From: Bacteroidota bacterium
Lineage (GTDB): Bacteria; Bacteroidota; Bacteroidia; Chitinophagales; Chitinophagaceae
DNA: 6,112 nt
Assembly (NCBI GenBank): GCA_023411775.1
Contig: JAEYOL010000218.1
Location: 1-6,112 of the forward strand
Direction of reading: 5' to 3'
Within the stretch, counting starts at the first letter, position 1, and every line of letters begins with the position of its first letter. Below are positions 1 to 4,614 of this stretch, one piece after another. The position numbers and the translations under genes are program-made. A model generated the notes under the pieces. It had not been told where the DNA came from, did no database searches, and was given only the letters and a program-made list of their open reading frames with translations.

Positions 1-861
1 CCGGCTCCATGGCAGATGGCATCCGACAAGACTAAGTATTTTCCAATATTTGAAGCGAAAGGTTACCTGGAGGCGGAGCATAAAAGTGAGATACTGAATT
101 TTGTGATGCTTGACTGCTTTAGTGAAGACAGTCCTTTACATGGTTTCAATTATCTTGATGAGTTGGCCAACGACCCCACCGTGGTAATATGCCTGAGCAG
201 TACACATCCTCAAAGTATGCCGGCCGTTCGACGGATGTTTATTGAATTATTGCAACGTAACATAAACAATCCCGTGGTGTTGATCACCGACAGCGACTGG
301 AATACACCCGATGAGCATTTGATCCATTTTGCCACTGAAACCGGGGCTTTGTTGCTCGACGGTATGGGTGATGGCATATGCCTGGGCATGACAACAAAAA
401 GCTATGGGCAGTTTTCGGGAGGGATGAATGCATCGGGAAGAAATTATTTACATAATCAAACCGTGGAGCAGTTTATCAACAACACCGCTTTCAGCATTTT
501 ACAGGCTACCCGTACGCGTATTTCCAAAACGGAATATATATCCTGTCCGAGTTGCGGCCGGACTTTATTTGACCTGCAGGAAACAACCGCTAAGATCAGG
601 GCGAGGACGCATCATTTAAAAGGAGTGAAGATCGCCATCATGGGATGTATTGTAAATGGTCCCGGCGAGATGGCCGATGCCGATTTCGGTTATGTGGGCA
701 GCGGCCCGGGCAAGATCACTTTGTACAAGGGAAAAGAAGTGGTGAAACGTAATGTGAACAGTGAAGTAGCCGTGGATGAGCTGATCAACCTGCTGAAAGA
801 AAATAATGCGTGGGTAAGCCCGGAAGAAAAAAAAGAGATGGTACCAGGCACGGGGTTGTAA
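1..861 (+). CDS. ispG: 4-hydroxy-3-methylbut-2-enyl diphosphate synthase (IspG/GcpE), C-terminal part, 5' end outside window
   Basis: IspG reduces 2-C-methyl-erythritol 2,4-cyclodiphosphate to hydroxymethylbutenyl diphosphate in the cytosolic MEP isoprenoid pathway, using a [4Fe-4S] cluster. The frame is open from base 1 (P-A-P-W-Q before the first Met at 16), so the Met at 16 is internal and the true start lies to the left. The 286 visible codons end in TAA. The cluster ligands are all present: CPSC (Cys codons at 544 and 553), the third Cys in MGCIVNGPGE (codon 646), and the Glu seven residues later (codon 667), the same spacing as Cys305/Glu312 of the E. coli enzyme. The upstream part (VVICLSSTHPQSMPAV, LLLDGMGDGICLGM) fits the long, plant-like IspG with an inserted domain that is typical of Bacteroidota. 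That long form is inferred, because the N-terminal half is not visible. No disruption is seen. The downstream gene is 202 bp away, so this is probably the end of its transcription unit. Confidence 0.96.
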   Translation, partial: PAPWQMASDKTKYFPIFEAKGYLEAEHKSEILNFVMLDCFSEDSPLHGFNYLDELANDPTVVICLSSTHPQSMPAVRRMFIELLQRNINNPVVLITDSDWNTPDEHLIHFATETGALLLDGMGDGICLGMTTKSYGQFSGGMNASGRNYLHNQTVEQFINNTAFSILQATRTRISKTEYISCPSCGRTLFDLQETTAKIRARTHHLKGVKIAIMGCIVNGPGEMADADFGYVGSGPGKITLYKGKEVVKRNVNSEVAVDELINLLKENNAWVSPEEKKEMVPGTGL

Positions 862-983
862 GCAATTTCGTAGGAGACTCCACAAATATTTACCACACAT
901 CTTTAGGGGGCTGAGCCTGATTTTTCACGCTATACATTGAACAGACCGAAGCAGCAATAGAAGTGATTTTCTAAGTGTTTTCA

Positions 984-1006
984 CTAATACCGCAAAGTGG
1001 TATTGG
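984..1006. repeat. Strong small hairpin in the ispG-downstream gap
   Basis: The gap 862-1063 carries no gene that I can support. Its main feature is an inverted repeat: AATACC (986-991) pairs with GGTATT (999-1004). The stem extends outward through T985-G1005 (wobble) and C984-G1006, and inward through G992-T998 (wobble) and C993-G997, giving about 10 bp with a 3-nt AAA loop. A smaller AGTG-TTTT-CACT hairpin (974-985) overlaps its left side and ATGT-TTT-ACAT (1007-1017) follows directly. No T-tract follows, so it is not a textbook intrinsic terminator. It may end ispG transcription weakly or be one copy of a dispersed palindromic repeat. The pairing is seen directly; the role is unknown. Confidence 0.5.
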
Positions 1007-1063
1007 ATGTTTTACATAGGCGGAGTAATTTACAGCAGATTTCAAAAATGCAAACTGAACTAA

Positions 1064-1621
1064 ATGATAAAAATCCTATTCCTGACAATCTTCATTCTAT
1101 TATTATCATTTATTTCAAACAGCCAGATAACAAAAAATAATTGGCTGCTATCCGGCAATGCCAGTTTCTCAACCCAAAAAAATTCGAGTGCTGCATCGCT
1201 GCAATACAAACAGACAGATATTCAAATTTCTCCCACAGTTGGATATTTCATAGTAGATAAGTTTGCTGTAGGACTGCGCCCTTCTTTAGTTTACGGGAGA
1301 AATAATTTGATTAGTAGTTCAAAATCTTCAACAGTTTTTTTAATTGGACCGTTTGTAAGATATTACTTACTAAAACCTGAACAAGTTTTTAATCTATTTG
1401 CTGAAACCGGGTACAGCTTTGGAACCATATCAAACGAGGGCCCGAATACAAAACAAAACACCTTTTCTTGTTCAGCAGGGCCTGTTTTATATTTCAATAC
1501 TGCTGTTGGCCTTGAATTCATTGTTGGATATACTTCCACGAAAATCGTTGACTTTGAAGGAAGCAATAATGCATTAAGATTTGGGATTGGCTTCCAATTT
1601 CATCTTGAAAAGGAAAAATAG
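1064..1621 (+). CDS. Predicted small outer-membrane beta-barrel protein, hypothetical
   Basis: This 185-residue protein has an N-terminal signal peptide: Lys3, a hydrophobic stretch over residues 4-17, then a likely cleavage near SNS|Q at about residue 20-21. The mature part alternates hydrophobic and polar residues in strand-like blocks with short turns (SPTVGYFIVDKFAVGLRPSL, FLIGPFVRYYLL, FNLFAETGYSFG, AVGLEFIVGYTS, ALRFGIGFQFHL). This is the pattern of small 8-stranded porin-like/OmpW-type barrels of Bacteroidota. The last strand ends FGIGFQFHL before a charged EKEK tail, consistent with a barrel-closing signal. The start is fixed, because an in-frame TAA lies directly before the ATG. No Shine-Dalgarno site is evident. 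The stop is 25 bp before the next gene, so the two are probably co-transcribed. The DNA is clearly more AT-rich than ispG or nadB. The specific function and substrate are unknown. Confidence 0.75.
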   Translation: MIKILFLTIFILLLSFISNSQITKNNWLLSGNASFSTQKNSSAASLQYKQTDIQISPTVGYFIVDKFAVGLRPSLVYGRNNLISSSKSSTVFLIGPFVRYYLLKPEQVFNLFAETGYSFGTISNEGPNTKQNTFSCSAGPVLYFNTAVGLEFIVGYTSTKIVDFEGSNNALRFGIGFQFHLEKEK

Positions 1622-1646
1622 ATTATTTAACCTTTAACCTTAAGCC

Positions 1647-2123
1647 ATGAAAAAAGTTCTCCGAAACTTATTTTTCTTATCTACGACCTTGTTCGTTAAC
1701 AAAGTTGGATTATCTCAAACAATTATTAACTATGAAACATGGACAGGAGCATCGGGGTGTAACATATTCTCCAGTTCAACAAATGTTCCAGCAACTATTA
1801 ATGGAAGTAATACTACCATTGCGCATTTGACAGCGATAGGACAACCCACTTATGATAATGTAAACAAATCCATCAATATAATTAGCCGAATTAGCGGAGG
1901 TCAAAATGAAGGAACAGAATACAGAGTTACCACAACTTTCAAGCAAGGCTATTCATATGCTATAACTATTACAGCTGCAAGAATCATGTCACAACAAACA
2001 GGCCCCAATGTGCTATTGAGACTTGATATGAACAATGGAGGCAGTGGAAATAATACAACATGCAATGGCTCCGGGATAATTGATGCTAGCGGCTCAGGGG
2101 ATCTAAAGCAAAGTCACAAATAG
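1647..2123 (+). CDS. N-terminal fragment of the disrupted T9SS cargo: signal peptide plus beta-sandwich region
   Basis: The 158-codon open segment begins MKKVLRNLFFLSTTLFVNKV with likely signal peptidase cleavage near GLS|Q (about residue 23-24). The mature region is rich in Asn, Thr, Ser and Gly (INYETWTGASGCNIF, YRVTTTFKQGYSYAITITAA, NVLLRLDMNNGGSGNN). It resembles the start of jelly-roll, carbohydrate-binding-like domains common at the N-terminus of secreted Bacteroidota proteins. I cannot assign it to a named family. The last residues before the TAG (DLKQSHK) are probably out-of-frame. The natural continuation (KAKSQIGSNSFSDYVFNYSA... up to ILIRKIKIDE) is in the next frame and completes the domain. 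The start follows two TTTAACC repeats (1626-1639), with no Shine-Dalgarno site. On its own this fragment lacks the sorting domain and could not be exported by T9SS. Confidence 0.6.
   Translation: MKKVLRNLFFLSTTLFVNKVGLSQTIINYETWTGASGCNIFSSSTNVPATINGSNTTIAHLTAIGQPTYDNVNKSINIISRISGGQNEGTEYRVTTTFKQGYSYAITITAARIMSQQTGPNVLLRLDMNNGGSGNNTTCNGSGIIDASGSGDLKQSHK
2090..2122 (+). other. Frameshift zone in the T9SS cargo gene
   Basis: The N-terminal frame runs into TAG at 2121, and the downstream frame is closed by TAG at 2087-2089, so the crossing must fall between 2090 and 2122. The most economical site is the GGGG run at 2097-2100. One missing G (or two extra bases) explains the shift, and one added G gives S-G-G-S-K-A-K-S-Q-I-G-S. 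No standard X-XXY-YYZ slippery heptamer is in the correct phase, so programmed -1 frameshifting is not supported. Confidence 0.75.
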
Positions 2124-2146
2124 GGAGCAATTCCTTTTCCGACTAT

Positions 2147-2824
2147 GTGTTTAACTACTCTGCATTATCTGCCCAGCAGGTATACCTCATGGTTGCAGCT
2201 ATACCACCTGCTGCCTCTGTCTCACAAACAATTCTGATTAGAAAAATTAAAATAGACGAATTACCACCGGCAGTAACATTTACATTATCACCATCATCGC
2301 TTACGATACCATGTGGTTCTGCAGCTGCGCAAACATTTACAGTAACGAATATAAACAATACGCCCAACGTTACCAATCACTTATGGAATCTGGGCTCTGC
2401 AAACAACGGCTGGTTGTATAATGGCAACCCGGCACCACAAACAATTTCGACAGGTACAACAAATGCCCTGACTCTTACACCTGTTTGCGGTTCGGCTCCG
2501 GGTAACATAAATGTAACGATAACAGCCGGGGGAAACAACTATCAAACAAATGCTGCGACCATAGCAGCGGGTGGCCCGCCCACATTTTCTTTTAGCGGCG
2601 ACAATGTTGTTTGCGTATCTGGAATATATTCAATACCTAATTTACCCTGCGGTGCAACCGTAAACTGGAGCTTGTCCGGTCAACCCGGCCCATTAGCTAC
2701 GTTAAGCTGTACTACCTGTCCCCAAACGACAGTTACGAAAGGAACGGGTAGCGGCAACGAGTTTTTGACCGCTACCGTAACAGTATGCGGGACTACACAG
2801 GCAACCCCGACCAAACAGATTTGA
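2147..2824 (+). CDS. Central fragment of the disrupted T9SS cargo: PKD/Ig-like modules
   Basis: The frame is open from 2090, because TGA at 2081 and TAG at 2087 close it upstream. GTG at 2147 is only the first possible start and probably not a real one, since the sequence just before it (KAKSQIGSNSFSDY) is clearly protein-like and continuous with it. The segment finishes the N-terminal sandwich (VYLMVAAIPP...TILIRKIKIDE). It then has one module (about 2258-2570, FTLSPSSLTIPCGSAAAQTF onwards) and an Ig/PKD-like module (about 2571-2833). The second shows the usual pattern C-x-x-x-x-Y-x-I-x-N-L-P-x-G-A-T-V-N-W, then SGNEFLTATVTVCGTT and the domain-end KQI before the stop. Several paired cysteines suggest disulphides in the exported protein. 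It has no signal peptide, so it could not be secreted as an independent product. Confidence 0.55.
   Translation: MFNYSALSAQQVYLMVAAIPPAASVSQTILIRKIKIDELPPAVTFTLSPSSLTIPCGSAAAQTFTVTNINNTPNVTNHLWNLGSANNGWLYNGNPAPQTISTGTTNALTLTPVCGSAPGNINVTITAGGNNYQTNAATIAAGGPPTFSFSGDNVVCVSGIYSIPNLPCGATVNWSLSGQPGPLATLSCTTCPQTTVTKGTGSGNEFLTATVTVCGTTQATPTKQI
2822..2824 (+). other. In-frame TGA at an expected Trp codon
   Basis: The reading frame is the same and protein-like on both sides of this TGA, so it is a substitution and not a frameshift. The surrounding residues, KQI-stop-IGGY, correspond to the K-x-I-W-V-G end of Ig/PKD-like repeats. TGG to TGA is therefore the simplest history. Every other gene in the window uses TGG for Trp. 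Confidence 0.7.
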
Positions 2825-3391
2825 ATAGGGGGGTACACGCAATCAAGTCCCTTTAATACCAATGGCCCGCATATTTGGTGTAAGAATCAGGTAGCAACTG
2901 TTTCTGTTGACCAAAACGCTTACCCGGGATTAACTAGCTTTTCATGGGGTTCAGTTCCAGCGGGGTGGACATATATAACAGGAGGCGGTAGCGGTAATTA
3001 TATTGTTTTAAGAGCAACCAATTCAACCTCGCCGCCAACGGGAACTATAAATGTTACCGGTACGGACGTTTGCGGTAACAACACAACCGTTGGGCATTTT
3101 ATGACAAAATCAAATTGCACGTCGTTCAGGATATCTCCTAATCCAGCCACGGAGTTGATTACAATAGAAGAATATGATGACAATACCGGTAATCTGATAA
3201 CAGAATCAAATATTAAAGCAGTAGAGATAATCAATAGAATGGGGGTTTTAAGTTTCAGACAACAATACCCTGCAAAGAGTATTGGAAGCCGGTTATCGCT
3301 ACGAGTTGGAAATTTAAGCAACGATATATACGCAGTCAGAATATTTGATGGCCTTGAATGGAAATCATATAAAGTCATTGTAAATCGTTAG
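2825..3391 (+). CDS. C-terminal fragment of the disrupted T9SS cargo: Ig-like module plus T9SS type A sorting domain
   Basis: The frame stays open from the codon after TGA 2822-2824 to TAG 3389-3391. The first ATG in it is at 3101, far inside the domain, so no credible independent start exists. It begins IGGYTQSS and carries an Ig/PKD-like module (about 2852-3118: HIWCKNQVATVSV, FSWGSVPAGWTYITGG, GTINVTGTDVCGNN). The last 86 residues (from 3131) are a T9SS type A sorting domain. It shows ISPNPATELITIE, then VEIINRMGVLSFRQQ, then LSLRVGNLSNDIYAVRIFDG and the final YKVIVNR. These are the three classic blocks: PNP, hydrophobic-x-hydrophobic-N-x-x-G, and L-x-x-G/N-x-Y-x-V-x-hydrophobic. In intact proteins this domain is recognised by the T9SS translocon and usually removed or linked to A-LPS at the outer membrane. 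The domain call is firm; expression as a separate protein is unlikely. Confidence 0.7.
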   Translation: MGGYTQSSPFNTNGPHIWCKNQVATVSVDQNAYPGLTSFSWGSVPAGWTYITGGGSGNYIVLRATNSTSPPTGTINVTGTDVCGNNTTVGHFMTKSNCTSFRISPNPATELITIEEYDDNTGNLITESNIKAVEIINRMGVLSFRQQYPAKSIGSRLSLRVGNLSNDIYAVRIFDGLEWKSYKVIVNR

Positions 3392-3414
3392 TATTAACTT
3401 TCCTTTTAGATAAC

Positions 3415-3455
3415 AACGGAGTAACATAATTTTTTGTTGCTCCGTTTCATTTTAT
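3415..3455 (+). terminator. Intrinsic terminator after the T9SS cargo gene
   Basis: AACGGAGTAACA (3415-3426) pairs with TGTTGCTCCGTT (3435-3446). All 12 pairs form, one of them a T-G wobble (3422/3439), around an 8-nt loop. A T-rich tract (TTTCATTTTAT, 3445-3455) follows. It starts 24 bp after the cargo stop codon. This is the best terminator in the window and isolates the 1064-3391 unit from yhhN. Confidence 0.85.
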
Positions 3456-3462
3456 CGGGAAG

Positions 3463-3587
3463 AGAGATAGACCCCGGGAAGCTTGAACGAATGAATCTCA
3501 GCTATAACGCTTAACTTTATCTCTGTTGCCGACTGAAGAGATGTAAAATTCCAATCCAGCAACAGGTTGAACCAATAGGAGAGATAA
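3463..3587 (+). promoter_or_regulatory. Leader of yhhN with mutually exclusive pairing segments
   Basis: The leader contains TTATCTCT (3517-3524). This can pair with AGAGATA (3463-3469), with AGAGAT (3537-3542, a short hairpin), or with AGAGATAA (3580-3587). The last of these overlaps the only purine-rich Shine-Dalgarno-like stretch, AGGAGAG (3577-3583). That stretch is about 16 bp from the ATG, longer than usual. The pairings are seen directly. A switching role is speculative, and no known riboswitch class is recognised. No convincing TAnnTTTG promoter was found; TAACTTTA at 3512-3519 is only a partial match. Confidence 0.25.
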
Positions 3588-3599
3588 CCGGACGGTACA

Positions 3600-4304
3600 A
3601 TGAAAAAAAGCCAGATCCTCATTTTCCTTCTTTTACTAATTGCTGATCTGATCGTTGTTTATCTTAACCTGGAGGCCGCCGAAGTTTTTTGTAAACCTCT
3701 GCTATGTATATGGCTGCTGGCTTGTTTTGCCTTACAAACGCGCACCCTCCACTCAGATTTAAAAAAATGGTTTATCCTGGCGCTGGTGTTTTCGTGGCTG
3801 GGGGATGTGTTGCTATTATTTGCCCGCGATCATTCAATTTTTTTCCTGCTTGGTTTATCGGCATTTCTCGTTGCGTATATTTTTTACATCTTATTCTTTC
3901 ATTTTGTTCGGGTACGGGAGAGTGTCAAATCACGCTGGTGGCTAGTATTACCCGTTGCGATTTATTACGGGATATTTATAAGTTTACTCAATCCCTACCT
4001 GGGCGATATGTTGTTGCCCGTGCGTATATACGGCATCGTTATCAGTTTTATGTTGATGCTGGCGCTACATATGGTATATATCACAAACAGACAAGCAGGC
4101 ATGCTGATGTTATTTGGAGCTGTTTTATTTGTATTGTCTGATTCGATATTGGCCATCAACAAATTTTATCAGTCTTTTGAAACGGCAGGTGTATTTATCA
4201 TGCTTACATATGGGCAGGCGCAGCTTTTCCTGGCGATGGGGGCAATTAATTATCTGTTGTCGGTCGGTGGTGGCCGGGAAGATGGAAAGGCGGGAAGTAT
4301 TTAA
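3600..4304 (+). CDS. YhhN/TMEM86-family membrane protein, predicted lysoplasmalogenase
   Basis: This 234-residue, very hydrophobic protein has about eight predicted membrane segments (roughly residues 5-24, 33-46, 57-74, 80-102, 113-130, 140-162, 167-186 and 198-219). Conserved YhhN landmarks are present: K32-P33-L, S-W-L-G-D69-V-L-L-L, P140-V-R-I-Y, F-V-L-S-D181-S-I-L-A, and the closing Y-G-Q-A-Q-L-F-L segment. Characterised members (TMEM86A/B and bacterial homologues) hydrolyse the vinyl-ether bond of lysoplasmalogens. Many Bacteroidota YhhN proteins are uncharacterised, so the substrate here is an inference. D69 and D181 are the likely catalytic or metal-linked polar residues in the membrane. 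The ATG at 3600 is chosen because the first membrane helix begins right after MKKS. The Gly/Arg-rich tail VGGGREDGKAGSI is encoded by purine-rich DNA that merges into the repeat downstream. It is a single gene, set apart by the terminator upstream and the repeat-rich gap downstream. Confidence 0.88.
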   Translation: MKKSQILIFLLLLIADLIVVYLNLEAAEVFCKPLLCIWLLACFALQTRTLHSDLKKWFILALVFSWLGDVLLLFARDHSIFFLLGLSAFLVAYIFYILFFHFVRVRESVKSRWWLVLPVAIYYGIFISLLNPYLGDMLLPVRIYGIVISFMLMLALHMVYITNRQAGMLMLFGAVLFVLSDSILAINKFYQSFETAGVFIMLTYGQAQLFLAMGAINYLLSVGGGREDGKAGSI

Positions 4305-4323
4305 GGATATTGGTGTTGCCGGT

Positions 4324-4360
4324 AAGGCGGCAAGGCGGTAAGGAGAGAAGGTGGGAAAGG
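4324..4360 (+). repeat. 8-bp-periodic purine repeat
   Basis: Four successive 8-bp units begin with AAGG: AAGGCGGC (4324), AAGGCGGT (4332), AAGGAGAG (4340) and AAGGTGGG (4348), followed by a partial AAAGG. The first two are nearly identical and the next two diverged. The strand is almost pure purine apart from single C/T positions. The 3' end of the yhhN coding region (GGAAAGGCGGGAAG around 4285-4297) has the same flavour, so the repeat may have spread into the gene's tail. Function unknown. Confidence 0.6.
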
Positions 4361-4430
4361 TAAGATTTCAGGCAGATTTTCCCGCCAGGTAAATCGGATT
4401 GCTCTAATCATTATTCGGTTACAAAACGTC

Positions 4431-4510
4431 GTGCCTACGGCACTCAATTCACAAAAATCATTTTTTGCTACCAGAGCGACGCCCCGCTTGGGCTGACGAA
4501 GACTCTGAGT
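4431..4510. repeat. REP-like palindrome module (possible dispersed repeat)
   Basis: A perfect hairpin GTGCC-TAC-GGCAC (4431-4443) is followed by the odd palindrome AAAAAT-C-ATTTTT (4453-4465). Then comes TTTTTTGCTACCA (4461-4473) and a second GC-rich hairpin GCCC-CGCTT-GGGC (4481-4493). A 9-bp ACTC-T-GAGT palindrome (4502-4510) closes it. Alternation of short GC palindromes with a TTTTTTGCTACCA-like spacer resembles dispersed intergenic repeats I associate with Bacteroidota genomes. That link is from memory and not checked. With its T-run the first hairpin is too distant to be a clean terminator. Confidence 0.5.
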
Positions 4511-4515
4511 GTATT

Positions 4516-4545
4516 ATGGAAATGCATACAAATGCATGGAAATAA
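4516..4545 (+). repeat. Three 10-bp phased repeats upstream of nadB
   Basis: The units are ATGGAAATGC (4516), ATACAAATGC (4526) and ATGGAAATAA (4536). Units 1 and 2 share AAATGC, and units 1 and 3 share ATGGAAAT. The palindromic ATGCAT occurs at both junctions (4522-4527 and 4532-4537). The 10-bp period places each copy on the same face of the helix, about 70-100 bp before the nadB start, a plausible operator layout. No regulator is identified. Confidence 0.5.
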
Positions 4546-4600
4546 TCCTTCCCTTCTTCCCGGCAATCAAATCGGCTATCCAATTTCAAACTATAAGGAA

Positions 4601-4608
4601 TAATTTTG
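4601..4608 (+). promoter_or_regulatory. Candidate Bacteroidota -7 element of nadB
   Basis: TAATTTTG matches the Bacteroidota -7 consensus TAnnTTTG exactly. It ends 6 bp before the nadB ATG, so transcription would start at or within a base or two of the start codon, giving a leaderless or near-leaderless mRNA. No TTTG-type -33 element is seen at the expected spacing (around 4577-4582), which lowers confidence. Confidence 0.5.
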
Positions 4609-4614
4609 CGGCCT

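Larger units (their letters stand above)
1647..3391 (+). pseudogene. T9SS-secreted multidomain protein with C-terminal sorting domain, disrupted by a frameshift and an in-frame stop
   Basis: Three open segments read as one gene. The N-terminal part is in one frame up to a TAG at 2121-2123. The rest is in another frame, interrupted only by TGA at 2822-2824, and ends in TAG at 3391. Adding one G to the GGGG run at 2097-2100 joins the first two parts as ...DASGSGGSKAKSQIGSNSF. Reading the TGA as TGG gives KQIWIGGY, matching the K-x-I-W-V-G motif that ends Ig/PKD-like repeats in such proteins. The repaired product would be about 581 residues: signal peptide, a beta-sandwich region (to about residue 200), two or three PKD/Ig-like modules, and a T9SS type A sorting domain (last 86 residues). 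It would be exported by Sec and then by T9SS to the cell surface or medium. The ligand is unknown. It lies 25 bp after the barrel gene and is followed by a terminator. Sequencing or assembly error is an alternative to true decay. Confidence 0.8.
4305..4614. other. Repeat-rich intergenic region between yhhN and nadB
   Basis: No protein-coding gene is supported in these 310 bp. From left to right it holds a TTGCCG/CGGCAA hairpin (4316-4321 with 4328-4333) and an 8-bp purine repeat. An 8-bp inverted pair brackets this repeat: GGCGGGAA (4289-4296, inside the yhhN end) and TTCCCGCC (4379-4386). A palindrome module follows (4431-4510), then a 10-bp-phased triple repeat (4516-4545), then a TAnnTTTG element just before nadB. 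Confidence 0.7.

Noticed and set aside
428..900. Open frames on both strands over the ispG end (such as 428-619 + and 616-900 -)
   Set aside because: They are shadows of the strongly supported IspG frame, with unnatural composition and no motifs.
1048..1140. Short open frame of 30 codons (MQTELNDKNPIPDN...) overlapping the start of the barrel gene
   Set aside because: It lies out of frame over the signal peptide of the barrel protein, has no recognisable features and ends inside that gene.
2090..2122. Programmed -1 ribosomal frameshift in the cargo gene
   Set aside because: No X-XXY-YYZ slippery heptamer in the zero frame and no clear downstream stem; a later in-frame TGA would still stop translation.
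2998..3378. Minus-strand open frame of 126 codons opposite the T9SS sorting domain
   Set aside because: The plus strand carries a clear Ig-like module and sorting domain; the antisense frame shows no family features.
3512..3519. TAACTTTA as a -7 promoter element for yhhN
   Set aside because: It lacks the final G of TAnnTTTG and no -33 element is correctly spaced.
4431..4466. Hairpin plus T-run read as a terminator for yhhN
   Set aside because: The T-run begins 17 bases after the stem end, too far for intrinsic termination; it fits better as part of a palindrome module.
4516..4545. CRISPR-like array upstream of nadB
   Set aside because: Units are only 10 bp, directly adjacent, without spacers.
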